Source: Fratercula arctica (taxonomy: Eukaryota > Chordata > Aves > Charadriiformes > Alcidae). From it: a DNA stretch of 64,000 nucleotides. This document shows positions 25,914 through 39,190 of this stretch, one piece after another; the stretch's first letter is position 1, and every line of letters begins with the position of its first letter. Under the pieces are notes generated by a model. That model was not told the DNA's origin. It worked only from the letters and a program-made list of their open reading frames with translations, and made no database searches. The stretch is taken from the NCBI GenBank assembly GCA_947846985.1, contig CANTUZ010000003.1, forward strand, positions 53,578,096 to 53,642,095, given 5' to 3'. The position numbers and the translations under genes are program-made.

Positions 25914-27140
25914 AGACATCATATGAGTTATAAATAAACCAAGATTATATAATACCATATACAAAAGCAGTGTTGAAATAACCTTATTAAGGTCATAAAA
26001 TTTAGCTTTCAGGAGCTACGAGATGTGAAGGTTTTCTTCATGGTCTCTATTTAATCTTCTTGTGCCTATATTGTGTAATATATTGTAATTACGTTGCATA
26101 CGCTATGGGTTTTTTCACCTCCAAATTCTTAGTACGTTCAGGAAGGATCATTCCTTTTTTCTTCCCCTCACTGTTCATTTTTTATGTACAGTCCCTGTAC
26201 CTGCTTTACTGCACGTTATTCAAATCCTGTTCAAATAGAACAATTTATACCCTTTTGAGTTTTCTAAGGTGTTTTATCACTATGCAGTCCAAACACTTAA
26301 ATGTTAATAAACCTATCAACAATACCATTATGAAATGTTATTGGTGTGATTATCCTCATTTAAAGATTAGTTTTTCCAGAGTTCTGTCACAGAAAGCATC
26401 AAAAAATACTGATTTATGAGTAGTAGGAAGTCTAGAACCGAGGCAAATAAATTTAATTGCTATTTTTGACTGTCATCTGTTTGCCTGATCCGAGATGTCT
26501 GGGATCATGCTTCTTTGGGTACTGTTAGATTCAGAATACAGCTCCTGCTTGGATACACAGCTAAGAAGTTTGGATCTACATCACTTCTACAAATAAGAAC
26601 CAGACTCTTCAGCTGAGAACTTAGACAATGTGAAACACAAACATTTAACCATCTGTGAAAGTTAAGGTTATGATTTGTCCAGTATTGTGATTTCTCACAC
26701 AGTGAATATGTAAATGCAGAATTATATTCACCATGGCAACAGCCTTAAGACATGATTTATTCTTTATTTTTTTTCTCTGCAGTATCTTCCGGCTTTCGGG
26801 GTGGGTTGGGGGGTGGTGGTGTCAGGGGGAACCCCAAGCCTAAAGCAAATGACACGACAATTCTGTGGGTGTTAGTAATCATTATGCATCTCCAAGGGGG
26901 AGGTACATGATATCCAACCCCATTTCACATAGACAGTGAAGAAAAATAGTAACTGTTCAATTTTAACAATATGTAATACAGTTAGCAGCCAATGTGACAC
27001 ATCTTGTTTATTATCTGCCTTATGTCATTGTCAAGAATGGAAACTGTAGGACTGCCCACAAATGGTGACTGACTTAATGGAACACCCAACAGTAATGGAA
27101 AGCTATTTTTCTTTAGGTCAGAGAGAAGATACTGAAGGAT

Positions 27141-27228
27141 TGGTGGGGGTGAGTCTGGGGTTTGGATGGGAGTTTTTTGGGGTTTGGTTTTTTTGTGGTG
27201 ATTTGGTTTGATTTGTTTTTTGTTGTCT
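27141..27228. repeat. GT/T-rich low-complexity tract
   Basis: Runs of G and T (GGGGGT, TTTTTTGGGG, GGTTTGGTTT) without A/C content. Open frames across it are compositional artefacts. Confidence 0.75.
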
Positions 27229-28779
27229 TGAAGCACAGTACAGAAGACAGTTGCTTAGTCTTACAACCACAGGTCTTTTTTGCATAGCCTACATCCTAAT
27301 TTAATTTGTCTATATAAGCATATTGTCTTCCATTTTACAAAGAAATTAAATCATGGTAGTGCATAATGAGTTTTAAAGATTTTTCTCTGAAACCAAATAA
27401 AACAAAACACTTAAAAAAAAAAAAAAAGTCATGTAAAATCTGTGTACCTTTTTTTTTAATATCGTAGTTCTTTTTCAAGTCACCCTGATGACTCTTGAGT
27501 AGGTACAAGAATTCATAAGTTGGGGTAAACTAAGCCTGATTACCAGATCTAAAAATAGAAATCAACGCTAAAATAGATTCTTCTCTATACATAGCACAGA
27601 ATTAGCTAGAATGTGGGATACACCTGAAGACTATTTCAAATGCTGTGTTTGTATTAAGGGATTTCATTTCCAGTGGTTCTAAATAATAATAAATTGCATG
27701 AAACTTTAAATTTCTAGATGAATTGATTTATTCTGTCTATATTATTAGTGATGAATTGCAGTTGCAACATTTAGTTACGTTAATGATGCATCTTCAGTAA
27801 ATAAACAGCTTCCAGCAAATATTTGAAAACAGCAATAAAATCTGTTTGTATTTTCCGTGGATTAATTTGTATTGTATGACATCTGATTTTTCTGCTCAGA
27901 AATTTCTTCTCAAAATAGTGATTATTATGATGTGAACTTTGCGTGGAATATCTTTTGTTAAGAAACCTGAAACTTATTCATTTCCTTATGATAATAAGTA
28001 TTTTCCTTTATCGGCACAATTATTTGTTAACTTGACAATTTGGAAATTTTCAGTCCTCCCTCGCATTCTAGGGCAGCCCTGAGTGTAGCATGATAGCGCT
28101 GGAGAGCAGCAAATGTAGAGAAACTGTCTCATGGAACTGTTTGAAAACCAATGATATTCATTAAAAATAAATTCTAATATAGCTACTCCCAGATATTTTC
28201 TCTCCTTGGACTAGGTTATGTTCCATTTGGGTGTTTCTTCCTTCGTTGCTTGCTGCATGCTGTAAAAATGTCAAAACAGTCAGGCTATTTTAATAGTCTT
28301 TTTCAGTACTACTAATATTGTTGGTTAGCAGATCTGTAGTGGAGCTCTATTAGTCAAATGAGCCATTTCCCATGTTCTAGCAATAAATGTAATATTTAGA
28401 GATATAAATTGCACCTTTCATTTTGTGTAGGTGTTACACTGTTATTTCAGTGTATGAGTAGCTTGGAAAAGCTGCAAGCCTCCCTTCCATAGGAAGAAAT
28501 GATTTTTCTCGTCTCCAGGGCACACCTTTGCCAGCAGCGCACTGTGGGGGGTGCGCTCTTCTGATGTTGGCTGGTTTTTCCTCTCATGTCGTGTATTTGT
28601 GTCTTTCAGTTTATGACTTCCACTGAGGTCAAGGGCAAGCTTTGATAAGGCTGTGCCTTTCTGTAACTGGAGCTAAAGGCTGGCTGTCCAGGCCTAAACG
28701 AACTCGTTCTGTTGTTAATGTGGTATGTCAAAACACTTGCACGGTCAATATTCCCAGATTCTTTAATACAGCACTTGCT

Positions 28780-29010
28780 TTTAGAGCTTCCCCAAAGTAA
28801 CTAAGCACAGAAGATCACCGGTTGTAATTGCAATTACCACCAGCCCTGGTCACCTACAGAGCCGTATGAACACCCGCTGTCTGCAGGAAATACTACAGTT
28901 GTTCAACTCTTGCTCTGCCCAATTCGAAAAGGTCATTTTGTCAGACTGAACGCGTCACTGTTAGTGTGACCATTTAGATGGCAAGGAAATTTCCTCTTGT
29001 CATAGGATAA
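28780..29010. promoter_or_regulatory. Candidate conserved non-coding block
   Basis: The block is of balanced composition and has more CpG than its surroundings. A perfect 14-bp palindrome, GTAATTGCAATTAC, lies at 28824-28837 and contains two facing TAATT homeodomain half-sites. Further non-repetitive sequence follows to about 29010. The open frames are broken, so it is not an exon. Enhancer function is an inference from motif and texture. Confidence 0.3.
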
Positions 29011-32000
29011 TACGTTAAACAGAAAATGTTAGTAGTGTCAACCTTAAAAGAAAAGGGTTTCTGTCTATTTTTTTTCTATTATGTAGTGAAAGACCTGCCC
29101 TTTAAAGGTCAGGTAGCATTTTGGTAAGCAAACTTTTTGGTTACTGTGAGATCAGTTTATCTTAGTAGCGCCAAAAATATGGCTAACTATCCATCTCAGA
29201 CCTTTCTTTGCATCTGTCATATTGCCAACAAGTGCTGCCCACTTCTGAATAAGTGAGAAAATGATGGATCTGCCAGAGCAGCTTAAAGATTTAGGAAGTG
29301 TAGCAAGGCAGGAGGGATATTCTAACAGCACTGGGGCTGCGGCAAAGAAATGCTTGTTCTCACATTTATCTTCTGCAATGTATAGTTATGCTGAAGGTCT
29401 GTGAGTATTGGCTTGCGTACAGCTGATAGGTACGCTATCTGACATCTATATGTAAATCTATTTTGTGTCCATAAATAATTCCTTAATATTTCATTTGCCT
29501 ACAGGCATAAAAACTTTGGGAACATGTTACTTTTCTCTTTGATAACATTGGAAACATGAGTTCAGGGATTTTAATCTCTGATTAATCATGAGCATAAGAA
29601 ATTTTTTGCAGGAATGCCATGTGAATTTAGTTAATTGCATGTGGAGGATAAATCTGTATTCTAAACACATCCCTCAAAGGCCCTAAGTTCAATGGTACCC
29701 ATGCTGCGCCTAAATAATCTAGACCAGTATCCTGTGTGGAATATGAATATTAGCTTTTAAGCTAAAAACTCATCTACACTTGAAGCTAATGTTGTTACTG
29801 ACTGTACAGGTAAGAAATAACTTAGCCTTTGTATTACATCTATATGCTTTGTTGTGAAGAAATGAAATAGCTATAATTTTTCTATTCATGAGCAAAACTA
29901 GTAAATTCTATGACTTTTTTAATCAGTTCATTGTGGATTTAGATTGCATAAAAAATTTCAGGAGGCTCTTTTCTCATGTTGTCCATATGATTCTAGGACT
30001 GACAATGCACCCTCTGGTTCACCTCTTTCTTGAAAATGAGGCTAACAAAATGTATCTAGATATTTAAATGGATAGATAGATCTAGATATTACAAATATAT
30101 ATTATTATATATTCAATACATTTAAATGTAGAGGTAACTTTTAAAAAAATACTATGAATATGACTGACTATCTGTAGAAATGATATCATGCTTCGGTATC
30201 TCTGAACTTTAGCTTACTGGAGGAAATGTTTTGTATTCTGAAACTCGGAACACTTGCCCATATCATTTAATACTTCTGCTATCGAATTATATGAAGGAAA
30301 AAATAAAATTAAACGCATCTGAAGCATGTATACAGAATTAAGAAATAATCACAAGATAATGCTGTAATGCTTTATCGTTTTATTGGCTGTTGGCCATAGA
30401 ACAGTCATCGGTTCAAACCACTCTAGTCCAAGATGGGAAAGAATGTTATACCTGTCAAGCTATTCAATAATGAACTGGAGGACTGGCCAACTCACTGCAG
30501 TCCCCAACGTTTCACTGCTAGCCTTAATACATTACATCTTGAATTACATTGTTAACAGCTAGAGAGGTATTTTTCTGAATTTGGAACATGGTAACTTTGC
30601 TGTACTGTGTTTCATACTGACCTTGTCTCCTTGGACAGAATGGTAAGGTGTAGCGTCATGGAAGGTTGGTGGTGGGCTTCTGGATGACTGATAATGTATA
30701 CAGATAGTAATCACAGTAAAATAACTCTTTTTTGCCCCTTTGAAAATGGTCATTTTGCCTTTCTCCCACTTTATGGCCAGTGCTGATTAAATTTGTAATT
30801 AGTAACCCTGTTACCTAGCAAATCCAAAATTAGTTCAATTGCTCTTCAACTTGAAAACTGAGTAACTCAAAAATGTTCTATCTGAGTATTCAGTTGATAC
30901 AAAGAGGTCTACAATACAGGGTTTAAATTTCAGACTTTCTGAAACTTTATTGAAAAAATAAATGTTTATTTTCTTCTGGGGATGGCTTGGGATCTTTTCA
31001 GACAGTTTTTATGGCACCTCTTTGGAGATCAATCTGCCAGATAAACAAGCAGAGGAGTTTAAAGAAAATGCCTTTTGTTGTCTTAGGAGACCTCCGGATA
31101 ATTTGCCTCTTTTAACCTTCTCAGACTTAAGGAGCTAAAAATATGCAGGGAGTGGGTGTCCTGGCACCCCAGGGAAGGAGAAAAGCTGCACCCCTTTCTT
31201 TTGTGAAGGAAACACTCCTTTTTGAGCCAGAGGGAAGGAAGCTAAAGTGGAGAGAGCGCACTTGGCGGGAGGCAAGCAAATGTAGGCTTCTGCGGTTTTG
31301 TCCTTTATGCCCATTGATATAAGGCTTTGATTTGGAAGAGTACATCTGAAGGTGCCTTTACCTATGCAGTTATGGGTTGCAAATCAGAAGAAGGAGCAGC
31401 ACAGATTCAGATTCTTTGGGTAGATTGATGAAGGAGATCCAAAGGCCCTTAAGCTCAGTTAAAATTCCTGGAAGACAGAACAGTCTGGATCTCTGAAAGT
31501 AGCTAGCGTAGCTCATGAATAACTTTGCATCAAATAATTTTTGGGAAAGTTACAGTCCTCAGGCCCAAAGACTTTAAATCTTGATTAGATTCAGGCCTCT
31601 TGGGTTGGAATTGAAATAAATTTATGTATTCAGTGCTAGAAAGTAAAAGAAATTGCTGTCTCTTGAAAAATGAAAGTCGGCATTTGTTGAAGAATCCTTT
31701 TAATTATATATCTAGTCTACTTTAAAAAAAAAAAAATAATTCAATGTAGTCTTCACTGCTGTCTCCAAAACAAAACTTGGTTTAGTTAATTGGCTGCTGA
31801 AAGTGAGCAGGCTATTGTGTAGTTGTAGCATGACTCTTTCAGGAATAAGATGGGGAGAGTATCCACTATGCAGAGCTATGGGGACATGCATATTGCTGCC
31901 GACAAGAATTGCTGCACTTTCCATTATAACACTTGTTTTCCTTCTGTCGGTATTCTAGACAAATACTGAATATTCGTATGTGTTTTCATACACAGCTCTG

Positions 32001-35000
32001 TCAGCATATTTTGTCACTATGCGAGCCCACCCTATTTCTTAGCAATAGCTGCACAATGGTGGGGTTTTTTGCGATGAAGGCTAGATGACAGTGATTTGTC
32101 TGAAGCCACCAAATCAGTTTTCAGCTTTGGACAGAAATGGATTTTTAAACTAGCTCATGGTGATAGACTGGCAGAGTAAGTTGTACAGATGAGTCATAGG
32201 TAATATTAAAGCAATAATAAAGAATACTATTCTTGTTATTGGACTGCATGTGGAGTTGCAATAGAAACTGTGATTAAAAATCATTTAGGAAATCTTTCAT
32301 TAAACAGAATTAAAAGGCTGAGAAGTTATGGTCAAATTTAGTTGCGTGATTTTAAATACTTTAGAATAACTTCACAATAACTTCCTTGAGAAAAGATAGG
32401 TCCTCTGTGAAAAATGTTATTAGTGGATTCCTTGAAGCAAGTGCTGGAAAATGGCTTTTCCATTACTTCAGAGGCAGTATTAAAGTACCATGAAATTCAG
32501 AGCTTCTGGTTTTATCACAGGCATTTTTATACCAGTATTTAAACATTTCCCTTCTAGACCTTATATCTAACAGCCAGCATTTTAAGGGAACTGATATACC
32601 AGGAGATGGATCACCAAGTGATCATTAAACAGCAAGTTATAAATCCGTCAGATTTTCTAAGTGTTGCAGATACTCGTATATCATTAACTGATATTACAAA
32701 ACATATTTGGGTTTAATTAAAATTCTAGTGTATATATAGAACTTGCTTTCATAGCAGAAAGTTGTAAATTTACCTGACCTGAAGCCAGCTCTTGAATCTT
32801 TTTATTTATTCGTTTGTTTCCCAGTTCGCTGGGCCTTTACAAGTTAAATTATATTATTTGCTTGTCTGTTATGTAAATTGATAAATTTCCAGAGATCATT
32901 TCAATTATTGTCCTTGGTCACAATAGGGAATTTTCTTTCCTGTTGCAGTGTCACCTGCAGTCTATAGAAGAAAAAATCTGCATTTTATTCCTCCCCAGAG
33001 ACAGGTTATAAGAAAGAAGAATTAGTAGGTAAAATGGAGCAAGTCTGAAATAAAGCACTTGTGCTGACTGTCCACCCTACCGTCAGTCTCCCCTTGCCAG
33101 CAAATTCATTGAAGCAATATTTTTTTTCAGACCTGCAGCTTATTTAAGGTAGCTGTGGCTGATGACTGCATGAACACAGCTGCTAACACCTGGGTTATAA
33201 ATAGTGGTAACTGCAAAGGAAGAGCAGATACACACCTGTCTCCAAGCCAAAACATTTTACCAAAGGAGCAGTTTCAGAAAACACAGACTGGGACAATGGG
33301 AACAATTTCAAAGAAATATGCCTAAATGGCACTGTACCAGGACAGGGCAAGAGAGGCTGCAAAATAAGAGCAAACACTTTGCTCTATATACAGAGCTATG
33401 GCTTACAGGAATCCACAATGAGGGAGAAGCTGGACATCTCAAGAGGTTAGAGGGGCATTGCCACACATCTTGCTATGGCATCACTTCTCTCTTAAATAAT
33501 GATAAAGGAACATGGTATTACAAGCTTCTTCCTTTTGAGAGATATTTGAGTGCCTGCCTAGCACATGAGGTGGATGTGTTGTTCTTTTCCTCAGCTACTG
33601 GTCAGAGGACTGCTCTTTGAATATTACTGGTCAGTGTTAACATCATAGAAAAATATCATATAGCCATAGGGTTTGTCTTCTCTCACAGTGATAAAGGACA
33701 AGGCACAGTGAAGGCACTGGCCAGTGCTTTGTTGGGAAATCTGTCAGGAGCTTGAGATGCTTTACAGGACTGGTTGGTGAAGGCAAAGGGGGAGATAAAT
33801 GACTGCACTAAGAGAACATCACATCAAGTTTCTTCTCTTGGAAAAGTTGTAAGTCTGAGGTTTGATCACTTAAAGTTTTGACATTCTATTATTTTACCTT
33901 TCATAAGTTGCTTTCAGAAGTGACAACTAGTGATGTCCAGACCAAATTTGACTTTATATAATTGTCCTTGAACTGTGCTGCAGGTCTTGTAAAACACTGT
34001 AATCACATCCTCTCCCCAACTATGGTCTGGTGTTATAGCATTTTATAAAATAATTTTTCCTTCTTCCCTAAAACATATGTATTCAAGGGGAAATAGACAA
34101 ATTGCTTCTGACAGAATAATTTTAGGCAAACTAGCAAGGAAATAATGTTGCCTAATGCTTTCCATTATTAAAGCCTGCTTCCTGTAGCTTATAGTTTCAC
34201 CAGACTTAAATTTCTGGTTTGGAGTTTTCCATGCTTGATCTCAGTCTTAGGACATTTTTTTCACCACATTAAAAATGCAGCTTGAGACTACAGGTATAAA
34301 CTTCTTGCACTGAACAAGGTTTACAAGTATTACATACACCTATAATTCTAAAACCGGATTATTGGAGATAAATTTGGTTTGAATTGGCGATTTTACTGTT
34401 AAAATTTTGTGAACTCTTGCATACTTTTAACAAGGTGAAGCATTTCAGTAAAAGTAATGTGGCAGCCTTGTGTTTGGATAATGCAAGAAGTAACTGAGAA
34501 GTCACAAGTTACCAAATATTACATTATGTATAATGTTTTTTCCAGAAACTTAGAGTTAGTTCTTTGTATGATGAAGTTATAAACTTGAAAGGAATTAATC
34601 TGTTCGGTCACCAACAAGCTAGGGGAACCACCCAGAGGAAGAGCAATGGCCTCTATTTCATTACAGTCTTTCATTTGATCACATCACTGTAGTTAGGAGA
34701 CAAAGTTATCTAGATTTAATAAATTTTCATTTGCTATGAGATCATATGAAATGTCACTTGGAAATATAATTCCAATTGGTTTAAATGTAAATACCCTTTC
34801 ATGAATGAAAAACTGACAGGCAGTAATCCAAAACTAAAGAATGATCAATGACAGTGCACTGACTATAGGAAGGAGGATCTATTGAGGGTGTCACCGGTTG
34901 TTGGTAGCCCTGCTTATGTTGAGTGAAGAGTTTCAGTAGTAATTTCTTGGGAAAAATGTCACATATTTATAAAACGGGTCAGTTACACTAAACCGGAAAA

Positions 35001-38000
35001 TAAAATAAAAATGGAATACAAAGCAACAGTTAATACAGATGGGCAATAACAAATTTAGATTTGTTATACGGCATAGGTTAAAAAATAAACAAACATGCAG
35101 CTTTAGTTTAAAAAGAAATCTTGTCATGGCAGGGATATCTCTTTCTGTAGGAAGGATACAGTTTAGCACTATCAGGCTCTGGTGCAAGAGCATCAAAGCT
35201 GGACAGCTTGGTATTAGGAAGATGTAGCTGGAAGAGGAAATCATGAGTTTGAACACACAATAGTAAATCAGTGGTTAAAGCCTGATCTCTGTCCTGCCAA
35301 ACAAAGAGCTCCAGACTGCCTCAAGTCCACAGCGTTCATGTTAATCCCCTCTAGACTGACTTGGAGGTGTTCCCACCATGTACACATTGGTCTGGTACTG
35401 GTCTACATGGGGCACCCCTGCCAATCCCACACATACTTATGTGAGTATTGGTGTGGGACGGAAGTGAGAAGCTCAGTTTGTAACCTTAATTGGAGAGAAG
35501 GTTAAGTCACAGCCCACCAGAGTGGTGGTTTATGGCATAATGTCAAGGGCACGGCAGACAGCAGTAGTCAGCTTCTCCAACAGGAGAGCTGGTCCTGGCA
35601 GCGGGTGACATTAAGTGGTGCTGCCTTGTTCATACTGCCCCTTGGAAAGAGAAGCTGAAGCAAGTCCCCACAACCTCACCTCAACTGTGTTTGAATGAAC
35701 ATTTTCTCTTCGGTTCGAGAAAGACACACAGATAGTCAGCTGGACATGATCCATGATCTAACTAGAAATCTGTGTTACTTGGTGGCATACATCTATCCTC
35801 ACAATTGTGTTGGCTGGAATGACTATTTGAGTCTAGTTGTTCTCTGTAACGATGTATGACTAATGGCCTACAAAGAAAGATTAATGAACATGTTAAATTA
35901 AGATAGAGAATCATGATAGCTTGTGCTGAACTAGTTCCAAAAAATTTATAATCTGATGGGTCATTGGGGTTTTTTTGTTTTGGTTTTTTTTATATATCCA
36001 GTGTCTTCCACACCATTGAGACTAATAGTGTATGCTATATGCCTTTAAAAAGCTAAGAGCAACTAGGTAAAAAATCCCATCACTCTGATTATTATTGTTC
36101 TTCTCAAGTTGATAGCTGTTAACCTGAGAATTATTAGGTATGGAATCAATGAGGTGTGCCATCTGTAACAATGAAATCGTAACTTTAAATGGCATTAATG
36201 TCTAATACTGGGTATTAATAAAGAGGTTTGCATTAGAAATACCATAATTGACAGAATCAAGGTATTAATGAGATTTCGCATCTAGTTCTATTAATTTCAA
36301 ACATCTAGGGTTTAGTTTAGAATCTAAAATAGAGATCTAAATCTAGATAGATATTCCCAAGGGAATCAGTGCATGTTGTGAGATTTCAGCGAAGTAAAAC
36401 TTATGAATGTTTTTACAAAACCAAGAAAGCTTTTGTGGGTTGGTTTTTGTGTTTGGGTGGTTTTTGTTTTCATTTTTGGGGGTATTTTTGTGGTTTTTTT
36501 TTTTTTTTTAACCTCCACCGCGTTTCCCATTTTTTTTTTTCTTTCAACAGCAGAGCTGTTGCTGAATCTATTATGGGATATGTAATAAATTCTTTGGATT
36601 TTCTATGGGTTTAGGATTGAATAAGGGTAGACAAAGTCTGTTAAGATCTTTGCTGAAAATTCCTACTTGAAAAATATTTCCTGAATGTACCTGACCATTT
36701 CATTATTTTTTTTTTGTATTTGTAATATGAATAGGTACTTATAAAACTGAAATACAAAATATACTGGTAATTAAGGTCTAGCATGTTTGTTATGGAAAAT
36801 AATCCATAATTTGATGCCAATATATATGATGTTGTTACTGTATATTGAGGCAGATTTTCCAGGGTGAGAGCTACTATTGTGTGGCAATTTCTGCGATGTT
36901 TTCCTTTAAGATGCTGCTTGGTCTACATGCAGTGCCCAGTGTGTCCCTTGCTGCCATGTGAAAAATATATTATAAAAGTTGCCTGTGAATATGTTCATGT
37001 CAGTCACTTTGTATGAAAACAGAAATTCCATTTGAGCAATGACCTGCAGAGAAGAGGGCAAAAGAATGAGCAGTAGGATCTCTGCCAATAGTATGTCTTA
37101 TATCTTGAGGAGAATGACTTTCTAAGATTAATTCATTGTAAGCAAGAGGAATCACCTTGTTTTATGAGCAAGTAGTAATCTCAAGGTCTGTACATTAAGT
37201 TTTGTCATTACGAAAGGAGGATTCAGAAGTCGCATAAAAAAACGTGACCTGTTAGAACAATCCAATGCACAGAGTCTATTTGCAAAGATTGTGTTATAAA
37301 TCATGATTCATTGTGTGATTGTGATCAGTATGTAGTAGAAAAAATTCATCTTTTTCAGTGGCGTATTCTTTTTATGGCCTTCTTTTTAGACAGTTAAATT
37401 GCTTTACTGCTTTTTTCTTTATCTGGGTTTAAATAGTTTTTACATCTTTGCGTGCGTACTTTCACAGTATTTATTTTACAGCACTGAAACCTTCAAAAGA
37501 ACAAGGAAAGCTTTTTTTCTTTCTTTTGTTCTTTATAGAATCTTACATTTGCATTCATGCATTAATGTTTCAAGCACGAGACTAGGCACGTAATGTTGAA
37601 GAAGGTATTACCTTGCTCATTTTTGACCCAGACTGTGGCCAATGCCTATTGCCAGAGGAAGACTCATATAAAGCATCCCTAAGTCTTCTGCACCACTGGC
37701 CTGGGTATAAGTTATAGCTCAGTGGGGAGCAAACGAGAGCTGCTAAGCATGGATGAGAAATGAGGTAGACACCCTTCCTCACTGCTCCTTTTCCACTAGC
37801 CAGCGTGCCTGAGCTGACACAGAGGTGGGAATAATCTGGACAACCATAAAGCTGTCACTGATTATGTCCCTTGCCTTTGAGTTACTGCCTGATACAGCTG
37901 TGACTGTGTTTCTCCCTTGGGTTTTGTATCAAAGGTAGGATTTAGTCCTTTATAAGGAAAAGATATAGATGCTTGGAGTCTTTGTGAAAACTTCATTTTC

Positions 38001-38739
38001 ACTGACTCACAAATGATTTAAAAGTACAGTTCTGGTCTAAAACGTGATGACATTACAGACTTGTAACTTTCCTTTATGTGACATGAGCTCAGTTTACACC
38101 CCGAGTTTTTTTTCATTCTTCTGTGCTTGAAGTACTTGGAAAATATTTTTCTCTGCCAGCAAGTGCAGATAGCTTACAGACCCTCTGTATTTAAATACCT
38201 CATGTATTTAAGAGGGTTGCCAGTTACCAAACTTCAACAGTGTAAGGAACAACAGATGGAGAGCATAATAACTTTACTATCTCGGTAGAAAGCCAAAAAG
38301 CATCAAACTGTCTGACACATGGGCCCAAGAGCACATAGAATGATACAATATTTTTTTTTTTTTTTTTTTGCTAGAGAAATTGGAATCTAAGATCTCATTT
38401 GACCCCCAAATGTGAAAGGTATGGTTGGACGTATAAAGTTTTTAATATAAAAATGCACTGTCAGTAGCTTTCTTATTTACATTCAAATGATCATTCAAGG
38501 ATCTATAACCACCATAATTTCAAATTAAGTAGTTGTAATACTTTAAGAATCTCTGATATAGAGTACTCTATTATTGGACTGAGTAAGACTTATAAATCTT
38601 TCACTTGTATTGTTTTGTGTGCAGAATCTTGAACTCTTCTACAGCAGACTATTAAACCAAATGTCATTTCTTCTGCATACTATGATTAACAATATGCGGG
38701 CCTTTGAAACTTTGAGCTAAGCTTTCCTAAACATATCAG
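29011..38739. other. Long non-coding stretch, no gene seen
   Basis: AT-rich single-copy DNA. The longest open frame (33204-33620, plus strand, 138 codons) shows no domain, signal peptide or family resemblance and is taken as chance. Low-complexity items are a repeated TCTAGATATT motif near 30.05-30.09 kb, a G/T-rich tract at 36431-36550 and T19 at 38351-38369. Balanced sequence at 35.2-35.7 kb could be an old unrecognised repeat. Confidence 0.65.
36431..36550. repeat. GT/T-rich low-complexity tract
   Basis: G/T-only sequence with T16 at 36494-36509, then a short CCACCG segment and a second T-run ending in CTTTCAACAG. The end mimics a splice acceptor, but nothing downstream supports an exon. 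Confidence 0.7.
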
Positions 38740-39190
38740 TGCATGATTTTTCTTTCTTTTTATTCCAGTGACGTGACCCCTGCATCAAATTGGGCAAGGC
38801 TTGCCTTAGAATTAGTCTCTGCTGCTTTGAGAGCAAGCCAACAAGGGATGTGTAAATTATGCAGAGAGCAAATCCCAACTGTGTGCCGTTTACTTGCACA
38901 ACAAGCTCAACTTTAATTAAGCCAGGGCCTAAGATCCTTTGCCAGGTTGCTTTCAATACTGATTTTACAGTTCATAGAGCAACATCCTCACCTATATGAA
39001 AGCCTTCTTAACCCTTCAAAAACCTGCCTGTGGTGGGATGTGCGTGATGAGGGGCCCTCATAATTCAGTGGCTGACAGAAATGCTCTATGATAAATGTAA
39101 TCATTTTAGCAGATTGCAGGCTTGAATTTAAAAATGCATATTTTTAGACTTCTTTGGTGCAACAGGCAAAATGATTGACATGACCTACCA
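38740..39190. promoter_or_regulatory. Candidate conserved non-coding block
   Basis: About 450 bp of balanced, non-repetitive sequence. It includes a CRE-like GTGACGTGA near 38767-38775, TTTAATTAAGCC near 38914 and several TTGGC/GCCAA-type cores. No frame is open across it. Its texture is that of vertebrate developmental enhancers; no conservation data are available here. Confidence 0.3.

Larger units (their letters stand above)
22089..28779. other. Non-coding stretch, no gene seen
   Basis: AT-rich single-copy DNA. It contains A13 at 22684-22696, a double GATA palindrome at 22885-22901, T18 at 23405-23422, a short TG repeat at 25896-25913, a GT-rich tract at 27141-27228 and A15 at 27413-27427. 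No interspersed repeat or open frame of known type was recognised. Confidence 0.7.

Noticed and set aside
33204..33620. Plus-strand open frame of 138 codons
   Set aside because: No recognisable domain, ordinary amino-acid mix, no splice or promoter context; this length is expected by chance in 64 kb.
35708..35722. GGTTCGAG resembling a tRNA T-loop
   Set aside because: No matching T-stem, anticodon arm or acceptor stem around it.
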